Below are positions 35,441 to 47,990 of a DNA stretch of 64,000 nt, piece after piece (position 1 is the stretch's first letter; every line of letters begins with the position of its first letter). The notes below the pieces were generated by a model that was not told the DNA's origin, did no database searches, and saw only the letters and a list, made by a program, of their open reading frames with translations. This stretch comes from Ooceraea biroi (taxonomy: Eukaryota > Arthropoda > Insecta > Hymenoptera > Formicidae): NCBI RefSeq assembly GCF_003672135.1, contig NC_039518.1, forward strand, positions 6,636,136-6,700,135, given 5' to 3'. The position numbers were made by a program, and so were the translations under genes.

Positions 35441-38390
35441 GGGGGGAGCCTGCTTTGGAACGCTGAAAATAAGGTATATTTTACGAATTGTTTTTGGAGA
35501 AACTATACAGCGGATCATTATAAAACTTTGATGCATTTATTAGTACATGTTTAAAGATAAAAAAATTATTTTTTATTTGAGTATATCGCCTGTAGAGGTC
35601 GTCCTGGAGAAATCTTAGTGCAGCCGCGTCTAAACTGAAAAATTGAAATATGATCTCGTTATTTATGAATTCCCATCGTCGATGAACCAAAGACAGAGGA
35701 AAAAAGTTGAAAAGTGCCAAAATGGTGGAGCTTAGAACACAAAAGTACGATTTTTAGGCAAAGGTTTTGAACGTTTTCATGCAACAGTAATTGTTTAACT
35801 TAATGTTTTTATGAATATTAAAGGTTCATCGACGATGGGAGTTCATAAATAACGAGAAAATATTTCAATTTTTCAGTTTGGATGAAATTTGGAGGCGGGA
35901 GAATGCTCACCAAGTTACAGTGCCGGCTGCACTAAGATGCCTCCAGGACGACCTCTACAGGCGATATATTCAAATCGAAAAATAATTTTTTTATCTTTAA
36001 ACATGTACTGATAAATGCATCAAAGTTTTATAATGATCCGCTGTATAGTAAATTCGTAAAATTATACCTTATTTTCAGCGTTCTAAAGCAGGCTCCCCCC
36101 TTAACGCTGCGCTGCGAACGGCGAATGTAATGATGATACTCGTAATGCACGCGAAGAAAAAAGTTGAAAAGTGCCAAAACGGTGGAGCTTAGAACACAAA
36201 AGTACGATTTTTAGGCAAAGTGTTTGAACTTTTTCATGCAAAAATAATTGTTTAACTTAATGTTTTTATGAATATTAAAGGTTCATCGACGATGGGAATT
36301 CATAAATAACGAGAAAATATTTCAATTTTTCAGTTTGGTTGAAATTTGGAGGCGGGAGAATGCTCACCAATTTACAATGCCGGCTGCACTAAGATGCCCC
36401 CAGGACGACCTCTACAGGCGATATATTCAAATCGAAAAATAATTTTTTTATCTTTAAACATGTACTGATAAATGCATCAAAGTTATATAATGATCCGCTG
36501 TATAGTAAATTCGTAAAATTATACCTTATTTTCAACGTTCTAAAGCAGGCTCCCCCTTAACGCTGCGCTGCGAACGGCGAATGTAATGATGATACTCGTA
36601 ATGCACGCGAAGAAAAAAGTTGAAAAGTGCCAAAACGGTGGAGCTTAGAACACAAAAGTACGATTTTTAGGCAAAGGTTTTGAACTTTTTCATGCAAAAG
36701 TAATTGTTCAACTTAATGTTTTTATGAATATTAAAGGTTCATCGACGATGGGAGTTCATAAATAACGAGAAAATATTTCAATTTTTCAGTTTGGATGAAA
36801 TTTGGAGGCGGGAGAATGCTCACCAAGTTACAGTGCCGGCTGCACTAAGATGCCTCCAGGACGACCTCTACAGGCGATATATTCAAATCGAAAAATAATT
36901 TTTTTATCTTTAAACATGTACTGATAAATGCATCAAAGTTTTATAATGATCCGCTGTATAGTAAATTCGTCAAATTATACCTTATTTTCAACGTTCTAAA
37001 GCAGGCTCCCCCTTAACGCTGCGCTGCGAACGGCGAATGTAATGATGATACTCGTAATGCACGCGAAGAAAAAAGTTGAAAAGTGCCAAAACGGTGGAGC
37101 TTAGAACACAAAAGTACGATTTTTAGGCAAAGGTTTTGAACGTTTTCATGCAACAGTAATTGTTTAACTTAATGTTTTTATGAATATTAAAGGTTCATCG
37201 ACGATGGGAGTTCATAAATAACGAGAAAATATTTCAATTTTTCAGTTTGGATGAAATTTGGAGGCGGGAGAATGCTCACCAAGTTACAGTGCCGGCTGCA
37301 CTAAGATGCCTCCAGGACGACCTCTACAGGCGATATATTCAAATCGAAAAATAATTTTTTTATCTTTAAACATGTACTGATAAATGCATCAAAGTTTTAT
37401 AATGATCCGCTGTATAGTAAATTCGTAAAATTATACCTTATTTTCAGCGTTCTAAAGCAGGCTCCCCCTTAACGCTGCGCTGCGAACGGCGAATGTAATG
37501 ATGATACTCGTAATGCACGCGAAGAAAAAAGTTGAAAAGTGCCAAAACGGTGGAGCTTAGAACACAAAAGTACGATTTTTAGGCAAAGTGTTTGAACTTT
37601 TTCATGCAAAAGTAATTGTTTAACTTAATGTTTTTATGAATATTAAAGGTTCATCGACGATGGGAATTCATAAATAACGAGAAAATATTTCAATTTTTCA
37701 GTTTGGATGAAATTTGGAGGCGGGAGAATGCTCAACAATTTACAATGCCGGCTGCACTAAGATGCCCCCAGGACGACCTCTACAGGCGATATATTCAGAT
37801 CAAAAAATAATTTTTTTATCTTTAAACATGTACTAATAAATGCATCAAAGTTTTATAATGATCCGCTGTATAGTAAATTCGTAAAATTATACCTTATTTT
37901 CAGCGTTCTAAAGCAGGCTCCCCCTTAACGCTGCGCTGCGAACGGCGAATGTAATGATGATACTCGTAATGCACGCGAAGAAAAAAGTTGAAAAGTGCCA
38001 AAACGGTGGAGCTTAGAACACAAAAGTACGATTTTTAGGCAAAGGTTTTGAAATTTTTCATGCAACAGTAATTGTTCAACTTAATGTTTTTATGAATATT
38101 AAAGGTTCATCGACGATGGGAGTTCATAAATAACGAGAAAATATTTCAATTTTTCAGTTTGGATGAAATTTGGAGGCGGGAGAATGCTCAACAATTTACA
38201 ATGCCGGCTGCACTAAGATGCCCCCAGGACGACCTCTACAGGCGATATATTCAAATCGAAAAATAATTTTTTTATCTTTAAACATGTACTGATAAATGCA
38301 TCAAAGTTTTATAATGATCCGCTGTATAGTTTCTCCAAAACAATTCGTCAAATTATACCTTATTTTCAACGTTCTAAAGCAGGCTCCCCC
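35441..38390. mobile_element. TTAA-flanked palindromic element with six tandem right halves (locus 3)
   Basis: Flanked by TTAA at 35437-35440 and 38391-38394. One left arm and six right arms, with internal TTAA junctions at 36111, 36557, 37013, 37469 and 37925 (periods 446, 456, 456, 456; the last interval is 466). The ~50-bp CGCTGCGCTGCG spacer is present at every internal junction. Several units share a 10-bp deletion after CTGTATAGT, also found at one junction of loci 1 and 2, so unit variants have been shuffled between arrays. Non-coding. Confidence 0.8.
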
Positions 38391-38394
38391 TTAA

Positions 38395-40058
38395 GCCCTT
38401 ACGAATACCACCCTCGATGTAAAAACGAAAAATCTTTCGCTGCGGCTGTCCGGAGAGATTCCAGGCGCCCGCAAAAAGAGTCAAGTCTACATGAAAGGGT
38501 CGTATTACGGGTGGAGGGACGCGTGGCGCACTTTTTTCCCTCGGTCTCCGCAATTACTAGCGCCCGGGATCGAGACGGAGAACGTATCGATCTTACCTTT
38601 CAGGGTATGTGTGTACGTGTATGTGGGCCGCGCGTGCACACACGAACGGCAGGCACGCCGGCAGCGAGCAATAAAACTCTATCTTGCGGGTTCTCTCGCG
38701 TGCTAAATACTTTCGTTTTTCTTCGCCAACGATGTACTTCGCCCGCGCCGTTATTCCACAGGTGTTTGGCACTTCCGTAAGCGATAAAAGCCCCGACCGC
38801 GGCGCCCGCGGCTTCCTGCTCTTTTCTCCGGTCGATCTTCCCGCTCCGGTTCGTCGATCTTCTCGCACTGCCGGTTTTTTTTCTTTCTCTTTCCCTTTTT
38901 TTTATCGATCCGGACGAGACGACGATCGGCAGGAGAAACGCGGGACAATCCCCCGCGTTTCGACATGTCCGTAAATACCGGAAACCCGCCGGACGCGACC
39001 GGATGCGACGTTACACCGTCCTGTGCGTTACGTGCATGACGATGTATCGGCAACGAATCGAACGTAACGCGAACGCCAGCCTATGACGGATCGCAGATGG
39101 TCGATGGGCACGGCCCATAAAACTTATTATCCACCTTTTACAGCCCGGTGGTAAATTTAAAGTGGTTTTAAAAAATTCGACGGCGAATGGTCCGAGCGAT
39201 CGCAAAAGGGATATCTCTCCCCCTTTTTTTCATGAAATTTACGTCGGCACTGAAATTGAGCGTGAGTCTGGATTCTCATTGACGAAGACTATCGCGCATC
39301 TACGATAAATATTTGCCTCATCGATCGCGCGGTCTTTAACGCGCCGGACCTTTTCTCGTGATTTCTTTTGGATCTCGTCGATGATATCGGTTGTTTGGCG
39401 CAATTTAATTCTTCATTACTTCGTAATGAAAACAACTATACAGCGGCAAGGGACACCGGCCGGGACCTATCCCTTCGCGAACAATCCGATCGCAATCAAA
39501 TCCGGCCGCAAGAACGGCACGGCGTTAAACGCGAAGCGATAAGGCCCGGGAAAATGCGATTTCCGAGATGGCCGCGGGATATATTTGCAAAAACAGCGCG
39601 AAAGAGCATAAGGGGGTGCGCGCGCGCTCGCTCGCGTGGCTGTGCGCGAGGCCTTATTATTCCAGGGCTCTCGGAAGTTCCGCGATGGTGTCCCCGGGCG
39701 CGGGAGGGCCGCGTTCGAAAAAGAGGGACGCCCAGTCCAATCTGTATGCTTCTCTATCGATGCTTTGTACGCCGGCCGTGTGGAGGTGGACATACAGATA
39801 CACGGGCGCCGTCGCGAGGGGCAGGGGTCTACGAATCGATAAAAACGCATCCCAGGCAGGCGCCAGCCAGAAGAGGACCGCGCGGATGGAAAAATGCGAG
39901 CGGGGTTAATGCGCTGATCATGTCATATCGAGGTGCTGGCTAAACAAATACCCTGCCCGCGCGGACGAAAATGTACGACTGTGTCGTAGCCCGCCGCTGT
40001 TCGATTCTCCTGCGATCGCGCCGACAGCTCTCTTTCGTCCCTTCCCTCCCGAGAGTTT
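38395..40058. other. Single-copy region, no gene supported
   Basis: CpG-rich DNA; a TTACCTTTCAG|GGTATGTG sequence near 38582 resembles a splice acceptor followed by a donor. No coding region recognised. Confidence 0.5.
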
Positions 40059-40250
40059 TATTGGGTCATTAAGTATGAAACTTTACAAATGTAAAAGCGC
40101 CATCTTTAACATTTGTTATCTCAAATTTGGCGCCAGACGTCAGTATCAGGTTAGGTTAGTGTGATAGATGTATGTTCGCTCTTCAAATGTCATATTTGTT
40201 TCTTCAAATATCTTCATTAGTTTTATTGGTCGATTCTTTTTTATAGAACT

Positions 40251-41269
40251 ATGGAAAAGTCCAAAATTCGTGTGGTTTATGAACATGAGTTCCGCCGTGG
40301 AACCACGGTGTCGGAGACAGCTCGTAATATCAACGCTGTATTTGGGGAAGGTTCAACTACTAAAGCAACGGTGGGCGATTGGTTCAAAAACTTCAGAGAT
40401 GGAGCTTTCAGCCTCGCTAATGAGCCACGTGGAAGACCAAAGACGAAGGTGGATAACGATCACTTGAGAGCCGTAGTAGAGTCCGATCCATCTCAAAGTA
40501 CACGTGGATTGGCATCGATATTCAATGTTTCCATACCCACCATATTGTTCATTTAGCTGCAATTGGTAAGATAAAGAAGTTGGACAAATGGGTCCCGTAC
40601 GAAGTGACCGATGCGCAGCAGGCGCAACGTCTAGAGGCTTCCCTTTCTTTGCTTTCCCGTCACAAAAATGAATCTTTTTTGAATCGAATTGTGACCTGCG
40701 ATGAAAAGTGGATACTCTACGACAATCGTAAACGCTCACATCAGTGGCTGAACGCTGATGAACCACCGAGACATCACGCGAAACCCAACATTACACAGAA
40801 GAAGCTTATGGTGACTGTTTGGTGGTCCAGGTCAGGTGTTATCTACTACAACTTTATGAAACCGGGTACATCGATAACGGCTGAAGTATATTGCAAGCAA
40901 CTGGACGAAATGATGCAACAACTTGCTATTAAACAACCGAAATTGGTCAATCGGTCAATGCCGATCCTGTTGCATGATAATGCTCGACCGCACACTGCAC
41001 GACTGACCGTGGCAAAGCTACGGGAGTTGGAATTGGAAACTCTCCGTCATCCAGCACATTCACCAGATCTATCACCTACCGACTATCACTTCTTCCGGAA
41101 TTTGGACAACTTGTTGGTGGGGAAATTCTTCAATTCTCAACAGGCAGTCGAATCAGCCTTCCGCGACTTCATCGATTCCCGTACTCCTGGCTTCTATAGT
41201 AGAGGCATAGGCCAACTACCACTAAAATGGCAGAAGTGTGTGGATAACATGGGCGCATACTTCGATTGA
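40251..41269 (+). pseudogene. Mariner B transposase, copy 1 (one frameshift)
   Basis: From the ATG at 40251 the frame gives the N-terminal DNA-binding part (VSETARNINAVFGEG, VGDWFKNFRDGAFSL, RGRPKT) and shifts near 40539, where one base appears to be missing; the other frame continues HIVHLAAIGKIKKLDKWVP to the end at 41269. The catalytic motifs CDEKWILYDN, LLHDNARPHTA and HSPDLSPTDYHFF are all present with 34 residues between the last two aspartates. Apart from this single frameshift the protein is complete, so it is a recently lost transposase. It resembles the SETMAR-like mariner proteins annotated in ants. Confidence 0.92.
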
Positions 41270-41425
41270 AAATAAATCATGTCCATGTGCCAAAAAATGC
41301 AAAAGTTTATGTTCTATTTGTAAAGTTTCATACTTAATGACCCAATATGTTCGCTCTTCAAATGTCATATTTGTTTCTTCAAATATCTTCATTAGTTTTA
41401 TTGGTCGATTCTTTTTTATAGAACT

Positions 41426-42444
41426 ATGGAAAAGTCCAAAATTTGTGTGGTTTATGAATATGAGTTCCGCCGTGGAACCACGGTGTCGGAGACAGCTCGT
41501 AATATCAACGCTGTATTTGGGGAAGGTTCAACTACTAAAGCAACGGTGGGCGATTGGTTCAAAAACTTCAGAGATGGAGCTTTCAGCCTCGCTAATGAGC
41601 CACGTGGAAGACCAAAGACGAAGGTGGATAACGATCACTTGAGAGCCGTAGTAGAGTCCGATCCATCTCAAAGTACACGTGGATTGGCATCGATATTCAA
41701 TGTTTCCATACCCATCATATTGTTCATTTAGCTGCAATTGGTAAGATAAAGAAGTTGGACAAATGGGTCCCGCACGAAGTGACCGATGCGCAGCAGGCGC
41801 AACGTCTAGAGGCTTCCCTTTCTTTGCTTTCCCGTCACAAAAATGAATCTTTTTTTAATCGAATTGTGACCTGCGATGAAAAGTGGATACTCTACGACAA
41901 TCGTAAACGCTCACATCAGTGGCTGAACGCTGATGAACCACCGAGACATCACGCGAAACCCAACATTACACAGAAGAAGCTTATGGTGACTGTTTGGTGG
42001 TCCAGGTCAGGTGTTATCTACTACAACTTTATGAAACCTGGCACATCGATAACGGCTGAAGTATATTGCAAGCAACTGGACGAAATGATGCAACAACTTG
42101 CTATTAAACAACCGAAATTGGTCAATCGGTCAATGCCGATCCTGTTGCATGATAATGCTCGACCGCACACTGCACGACTGACCGTGGCAAAGCTACGGGA
42201 GTTGGAATTGGAAACTCTCCGTCATCCAGCACATTCACCAGATCTATCACCTACCGACTATCACTTCTTCCGGAATTTGGACAACTTGTTGGTGGGGAAA
42301 TTCTTCAATTCTCAACAGGCAGTCGAATCAGCCTTCCGCGACTTCATCGATTCCCGTACTCCTGGCTTCTATAGTAGAGGCATAGGCCAACTACCACTAA
42401 AATGGCAGAAGTGTGTGGATAACATGGGCGCATACTTCGATTGA
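41426..42444 (+). pseudogene. Mariner B transposase, copy 2 (same frameshift)
   Basis: Nearly identical to copy 1, with the same frameshift near 41714 and a few substitutions (for example IRVVYEHEF becomes ICVVYEYEF). All three catalytic aspartates remain. The shared lesion means the dimer arose from an already inactive element. Confidence 0.92.
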
Positions 42445-42522
42445 AAATAAATCATGTCCATGTGCCAAAAAATGCAAAAGTTTATGTTCTATTTGTAAAG
42501 TTTCATGCTTAATGACCCAATA

Positions 42523-44002
42523 TATGTCGCGCGCGTTACCCCTACACACGCACGTACGCGCACCCGCTCGCTCCCTCGTTTCTTCATCTCGCGAGACGCG
42601 ACGCGCCCTAAGCAACCCCTGTCAACGTCGTTGTTTCGCGGCTGTGTTTCGTGCCGCCGCGAGAAATTCAACAAGTTGATTGACGCTGGTCTCGCTTGCT
42701 CTCTGCCGTCATAAAGAAATCACGTCGGATGTAAGTGTCCGATTCGGAGAGAAGGCGTCAGTCACGAGTGCTGGCTTGAAAGATAATGATGTGTCACGTG
42801 CCTTCTTTTGTTCGTGTCGCATTTTACAAATCGATTAGACAGATTTTAGCGTTGACTCTTCGGGGCAATGCCAAGCGCATAACGCAACGTCGAAAACATT
42901 GATGCGTATTATTAGTTCGCGGGGTGAGAGGTCGAGTATCATCGATCTCGATCTATCGTATCGTGTCACCGTGCCGGAACGACTACTCGCTCACGAGGGT
43001 CGTCCCGCTTTCTCTCCACGCGGAGATTCCACGAAGGCTCTTCGTGTAATAATATTTCCAATTCGATCTGAGGTTCTTCCCGTCCCCCTCTTCGGTCACT
43101 CCCCCCGTGCCCCCCGCATGCAACACCCCCTCGATGTATGCACCCGGCGGTGCCGGCGCTCGCACTCAACCGCGCGCCCTCTCACCACCGTCTCGCGTGC
43201 ATCCCCACCCCCAAGGCCGGGGGGTGGCACGTCGCTCACTACGTCATCTGTCCCCTCGACCAATCGACGGGCGGCGCGCATTTTTTCCCCGCGTCGAAAA
43301 AAAAGGAGGAAAGGGCGAAAGAGACAGAGGGGTGCAAGAGAGCGCACGAGGAGGACGGGAAGAGAACCGGAGAACGCGCCGGAAAGAGACGCCGACGGCG
43401 GGCGGCAGGCCGCGAGGGGCGGCGGGCGAGAGAGCGGTTCGGCATTACCCCCGAAGCCCGTTGCGGACCAATCGCCATACGTAAAGAGGCATTTTTTATG
43501 GGCGCCGCTCGGTCGGCCGGTTTGTGTGATAAAAATTGACCTAAGTCCTCTTCTTTTTTTTCGAAAGAGTGCGCGAGCGTGGGAGAGGGAGAAAGACAGG
43601 GTGAGAGCGAGAGATACGGGGTGAGAGGGACAGCTAGCGCTGCGCACCGGCTATAACTGCCTAACATTAAAAAAGATGGGCTGTGTACGGGGTGGCGGTG
43701 GCTGGACGGACGGACGTGCGAGAGAGCAGGACAGGAAGGGGTTGGAGGACGTGGCGGTGCTGAGAGCGGCCGGGGGGCGGCGGGGGGGCAGCGGGTCGTC
43801 GGGTTGCGAACGACGAGCGCGGAGAGATACAACCGCGTTGCACGTATGTGTCGCTCGAGGGGGTGAGAAACGCCACGAGAAGGCGAGCGGGGTGACGCGG
43901 GGTGGTAGCGCGCGGCAGGGGGAGGTGGATCGGAGGTTTGGGCAGCTCTCACGTGCGGATGGAGGGGGCGCAAAATAATGCGCATAAAATGTAGCGTATT
44001 TA
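42523..44002. other. Single-copy region, no gene supported
   Basis: GC-rich, with overlapping compositional ORFs on both strands at 42.9-44.0 kb (Arg/Gly-rich on plus, Pro/Ser-rich on minus) and GA-rich tracts (43565-43632). No domain seen. Confidence 0.55.
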
Positions 44003-44272
44003 TCATGGAGATAAAATGATGTGCTCGACTTTCAGGCGACCGACGCTGTTGGCATGCGGGTACAGTCCGTCGCGAAAGCCAACGGTTTGCCGTACGTGAC
44101 TGTCCGGGGTGGAAAGCGCTTCTAAGGGAGGATAAGGGTCGTATAATCTTCGTGTCTCGGTAACTTCTCCAACTGTCCCTGACGATGACTTTATGAAAGA
44201 GCGACTGTAGTCCTTCGATAAGAAAGAATCCTCAGACTCATTTAAATCTTCGAAATCTTGCGGAGCAAACGT
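44003..44272 (-). CDS. Candidate C-terminal coding exon, unknown protein
   Basis: The minus-strand frame ends at a TGA (44003-44005) and reads upstream through about 85 codons of well-mixed composition (FEDLNESEDSFLSKDYSRSF..., ETRRLYDPYPPLEALS, FRDGLYPHANSVGRLKVEHI) with GC-ending codons, unlike the low-complexity frames elsewhere in the window. Upstream of about 44272 the frame turns AT-rich and hydrophobic and looks intronic. The likely acceptor is CCGCAAG or one of the AGs just after it; its pyrimidine tract is weak. The tail is polar and Ser-rich, as in a cytoplasmic C-terminus. I do not recognise the protein, find no adjoining exon, and see no AATAAA in the 500 bp downstream. It could be a chance frame. 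Confidence 0.35.
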   Translation of the reverse strand, partial: TFAPQDFEDLNESEDSFLSKDYSRSFIKSSSGTVGEVTETRRLYDPYPPLEALSTPDSHVRQTVGFRDGLYPHANSVGRLKVEHIILSP

Positions 44273-44279
44273 TTTGAAA

Positions 44280-45280
44280 CAAATTTGTATATAAAATGCA
44301 CATTTTGTATAAAGTAACGAACACCATGTGTGATAAGTAACAATTATAATATTTAGTATACAACACATGTCTTTGTTTTCCAAGAAGTGACCATATAAGT
44401 AAGACAGATGCATATTCAGTAATCATATACTAATCAAATTTCACAAGATTGATGTCAAAAAGAATTTTTATATCATAATTAAGGAGCACAGTGTCTTTTA
44501 AGACGTCAAAAAACTACCCCAAAGGAATGCGCGGCCGCAATCAAATAATCGTGGGAGGGTCAATTGATGATTCGCGTACGGCCACGCGGTCGAGCCGGGC
44601 CGCGCGCAATTCATTGACGATAAAGTGCATTATAAACTCCGGAACCAGAGCCGATAATATTCCATTCGTGGTATTCAAAATTCATTCGCACCACTAGCGG
44701 GGCGATATCGCGGAAAAAAATAATATTTTCACCTTCCATCCGACGGAAACCTGCGAAAGGATTTTCAAATTACATTTGCTGCGAGGCTTCGATAATATTC
44801 GCCCGCTTTACGATTGCGTAATTACACGAACGCCCTCACGCCACCCCCTCCCTCCCCAGCCTCTCGCGGGAAGACCCTTCGCGGCCCGGAATCGTACATC
44901 GAATCAGCGTGCCGCCACTCGTAAATTCGTTCGGACGAAGATTTCGTTTCGGAGAGTAACCCTAAAATATCCTGACCCTCGAATGTGGGTGACGCCGGGG
45001 CGAGGAAGCTCCTCGTGACGCAAAGCGCGTTCGAGAAAGCTGAGCCCGGCAGTGGCTGCGCGATCCGTACGCAAGCGGTAAATGGATCGCAAATTGCCAA
45101 TAAAATTATGAAATCGCGTCGAAAGGAAATTGCCATGAATGCCGTTCGATTCTTTCAATTTCACGACCCCATTCTCGCCGGTCCCTACCCTGCCGCGCGC
45201 TCGATATATTAGAAACGGCACCGTCTTCAAACTCGCATCCGTCGAGTTTACGCGGGATGGATCTCGGAAATTGTTTAAAC
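44280..45280. other. Single-copy region, no gene supported
   Basis: AT-rich to about 44.5 kb, then mixed. No recognised repeat or gene. Confidence 0.5.
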
Positions 45281-45282
45281 TA

Positions 45283-46556
45283 TTGGGTTGGCCAAAAAGT
45301 AATTGCGTTTTTTTTATATAACTAAAAGGCGAATTTTTCATGGGAAACAAAAACTTTATTAAACAATATATTGTCCATTTTGTTTGATTATCTTTTGCCA
45401 TTTTTCAGGCAACTTCATGATTCCGCGCTCAAAAAAGTTCTTATCTTTTTCAGCAAAAAACAATTCCAACAACGATTTCATATCCTCATCAGCAGTAAAG
45501 GTTTTACCATTCAAGGCGTTTTGCAAAGAACGAAACGAATGGTAATCTGATGGTGCCAGGTCTGGCGAATATGGTGGATGTGGTAACACGTCCCATCCAA
45601 GCTGCAACAATTTTTCACGAGTGACCAAACTTGTACGTGGTCTAGCGTTATCATGGTGAAACACAACACCTTTGCGATTCGCCAATTCTCGACGTTTCTG
45701 TTTGAGGGCATCGTTTAATTTATCCAGTTGACGACAGTATACGTCTGAATTAATGGTTTGATTCCTTGCAAGCAGCTCAAAATACACAATACCTTTGAAG
45801 TCCCACCAGACTGACAGCATAATCTTTCTTTGGTGAATATCTGCTTTTCAAGTGCTTTCAGCAGGTTCATCACGATCTTTTTCGTTTGACGTTGTTGTAG
45901 ACGATCCATTTTTCGTCGCCTGTTATACGTTTCAAAAATCGATCATTTTCCTCACGTTTCAAAAGAGAATCGCAGATGTCAATACGCTCAGTGAGATGAA
46001 TTTCTTTGAGCTCACGTGGTACCCAAATATCGAGCTTACTAATGTATCCAAGTCGTTTTGAATGGTTTTCAACACTCGATTTCGATACGTTAAGATTCTC
46101 AGCAATCTCTCGTGTCGTTAAACGCCGATTGGAATCGATCAGTGCCTTTATTTTGTCATCATCAATTGCGATTGACCTTCCTGAGCGTGGTGCATCTTTC
46201 ACATAAAAATCTGCAGATCGAAATTTAGTAAACCAATTTTGACACTGCTGCAGTTTTAAAGCATCTTCGCCATATACATGACATAACTTTGTACGAGCTT
46301 GCACAGCGTTTTTCCCTTTTCGGAAGTAATAAAACAAAATATGACGAAAATGTTCTTTTTGATTTTCCATTTTGAAATCGACGGCAAACAAACAATCGTT
46401 AACGAAATCGTGTACTTTCTTTTTCTAAAACAAGCTTGAACTGTGAGTTGTTAACCTACATAATGAATTTGCGGTTTAGAATGAAGTTAGTTACATTTCA
46501 AGACATGTATGTCCATCTATTGGAAAAAAACGCAATTACTTTTTGGCCAACCCAAT
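45283..46556 (-). mobile_element. Mariner family C, single copy
   Basis: 1274 bp between TA dinucleotides (45281-45282 and 46557-46558), with perfect 32-bp TIRs starting TTGGGTTGGCCAAAAAGTAA (45283-45314 and 46525-46556). It is the only mariner in the window that is not multimerised. The transposase lies on the minus strand and is broken. Confidence 0.95.
45359..46370 (-). pseudogene. Mariner C transposase (frameshift and stop)
   Basis: From the ATG at 46370 the frame covers the DNA-binding domain (EHFRHILFYYFRKGKNAVQA, NWFTKFRSADF, APRSGRS) and the first catalytic aspartate (TGDEKWIVYNN), ending at 45870 just after VKRKRS. A few bases are lost there and an in-frame TGA follows in the alternative frame (DEPAEST*KADIHQRKI). 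The catalytic remainder is open from 45820 to 45359, with HHDNARPRTS and YSPDLAPSD giving DD34D. It is about full length for the family (around 340 aa if repaired by eye), so decay is recent. Confidence 0.92.
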
Positions 46557-46558
46557 AT

Positions 46559-47985
46559 TTGCACAAATGCTCTTGTTGATTCTCTCTGATAAGACGTGAT
46601 CCTCGAGTCACTCGAAGTAGTTCGTTTTACTTGCGCGCAAAGTGACGATGCGTCGCAACACAGCAGCGCTTTGTAAGAAGGGCAAATGTAATGCGCGGGC
46701 CGTATCTGCAGCGAAATCGGGCGGAATCAAGCGACACGGAATAAATACGTCTCACGCGGGGATTTTCTATTCAGCGTAATGAAACGATCGACTCGCCGGC
46801 GCTTCTTACGGCCGCCGAACATGAGGGAACACGAGCGGCCGTCCTCTCCAACCCCGCCGTACCATAGAAAGGACCTCATCAATTTCCCGTTTCCATGCGG
46901 AGGGACAAAAAATAAACTTAATATGATCCCGACTACATGAAGATGCGCCGGAGCGACGCAGCATCCTCCGTCCTTTGTTTTAAGCGAGAGTCGTTTGTGC
47001 TTCTCTCAGTGTACGTGCGTGCATGCGTATGTGTGTCCCGAATGATGCCGCACACACACGTACACGCGCGTAGCGCGTACATACACTGGGGTAGCAGTCC
47101 CGTGTGTCCACCCTTCGTAATTCTATCAGAAGCCAATCACGTCCGGCAGAGGGTGGCCCTACCCGTGCATGCGGAAAATCGCCGAGGCGGAAACGCCGCG
47201 ATTCTTAGCCTGGCGTCTTATGAAAATATTGTTTCGTTCATGCGCGAATCTCGAGACGGCGGCTTTCTTTGACCTCGAGTATGCACGAATATGAGGCCGG
47301 CCTTCGAGTATCCGTGTGCTCTCGATATTTCTCTCCATGGATTATGGTCCAATCTGCGATTTGGTTGATATTACGCAACGCGAAGGAAGATTATCTGACG
47401 TATGCACGATTTTCCACCAGAATGAAATCAGTCTGGCGCTATTAAAAATATGTACTCATTACAAATTGAGGATCGTGACACGTTTTAATTTCGTTGATGT
47501 GTCATCTTCAATGACCATCTGCCGCCTGTAACTTTTACGTTATATTATTCTCAATGGATTGGCCATAGATTAACAATTGCAAACTGGAATATTTCAAAGC
47601 GAAAACTTAATACAAAATTTATAGGTGAAGAATTGGGACATTCTGAGGTGTTCGCGGGTGTCAAAGTCTGATGCCTTTGCTTAATATGAGAAAATTCGTC
47701 GCTTGCGCGCGACACCGCGAACAAGTGAGAAAAAGTAGCTTAACGGGCTTTAAATTCGTGGTATCTTTCGCCGACGAGAAAGGTCCACTTACAAAACAAC
47801 GTCCCGTAAATCCGGCCCGTAGTTGCATTATCTTTCGCGGGAAAGGAGGCAAACATTGCACGCGTCGGCGAGAAGGCTTTTCATTTCCGTAATATTTTAA
47901 AGTTATCGTGTCCGCCCGGGCAAATTTATGCCCCAATAAAGTTTTTCGACCTTCTCGTAGGGGGACCAGCGTGGATGCGGGGAGA
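46559..47985. other. Single-copy region, no gene supported
   Basis: No recognised gene. It ends in CACCA (47986-47990), which is repeated directly after the CACCC-element array at 53482-53486. Confidence 0.5.
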
Positions 47986-47990
47986 CACCA

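Larger units (their letters stand above)
40061..42520 (+). mobile_element. Mariner family B, tandem dimer with one left and two right TIRs
   Basis: TA (40059-40060), left TIR TTGGGTCATTAAGTATGAAA..., and right TIR 42491-42520 with one mismatch over 30 bp, then TA. Copy 1 is 40061-41345 (1285 bp); copy 2 is 41348-42520 and lacks the first 112 bp. The internal junction is right TIR, TA (41346-41347), then TGTTCGCTC, which in copy 1 follows the TA at 40171-40172. This is the same architecture as family A in an unrelated mariner. Confidence 0.92.

Noticed and set aside
43239..44006. 255-codon minus-strand frame
   Set aside because: Pro/Ser-rich low-complexity translation antiparallel to Arg/Gly-rich frames; its stop-free length follows from the biased composition.
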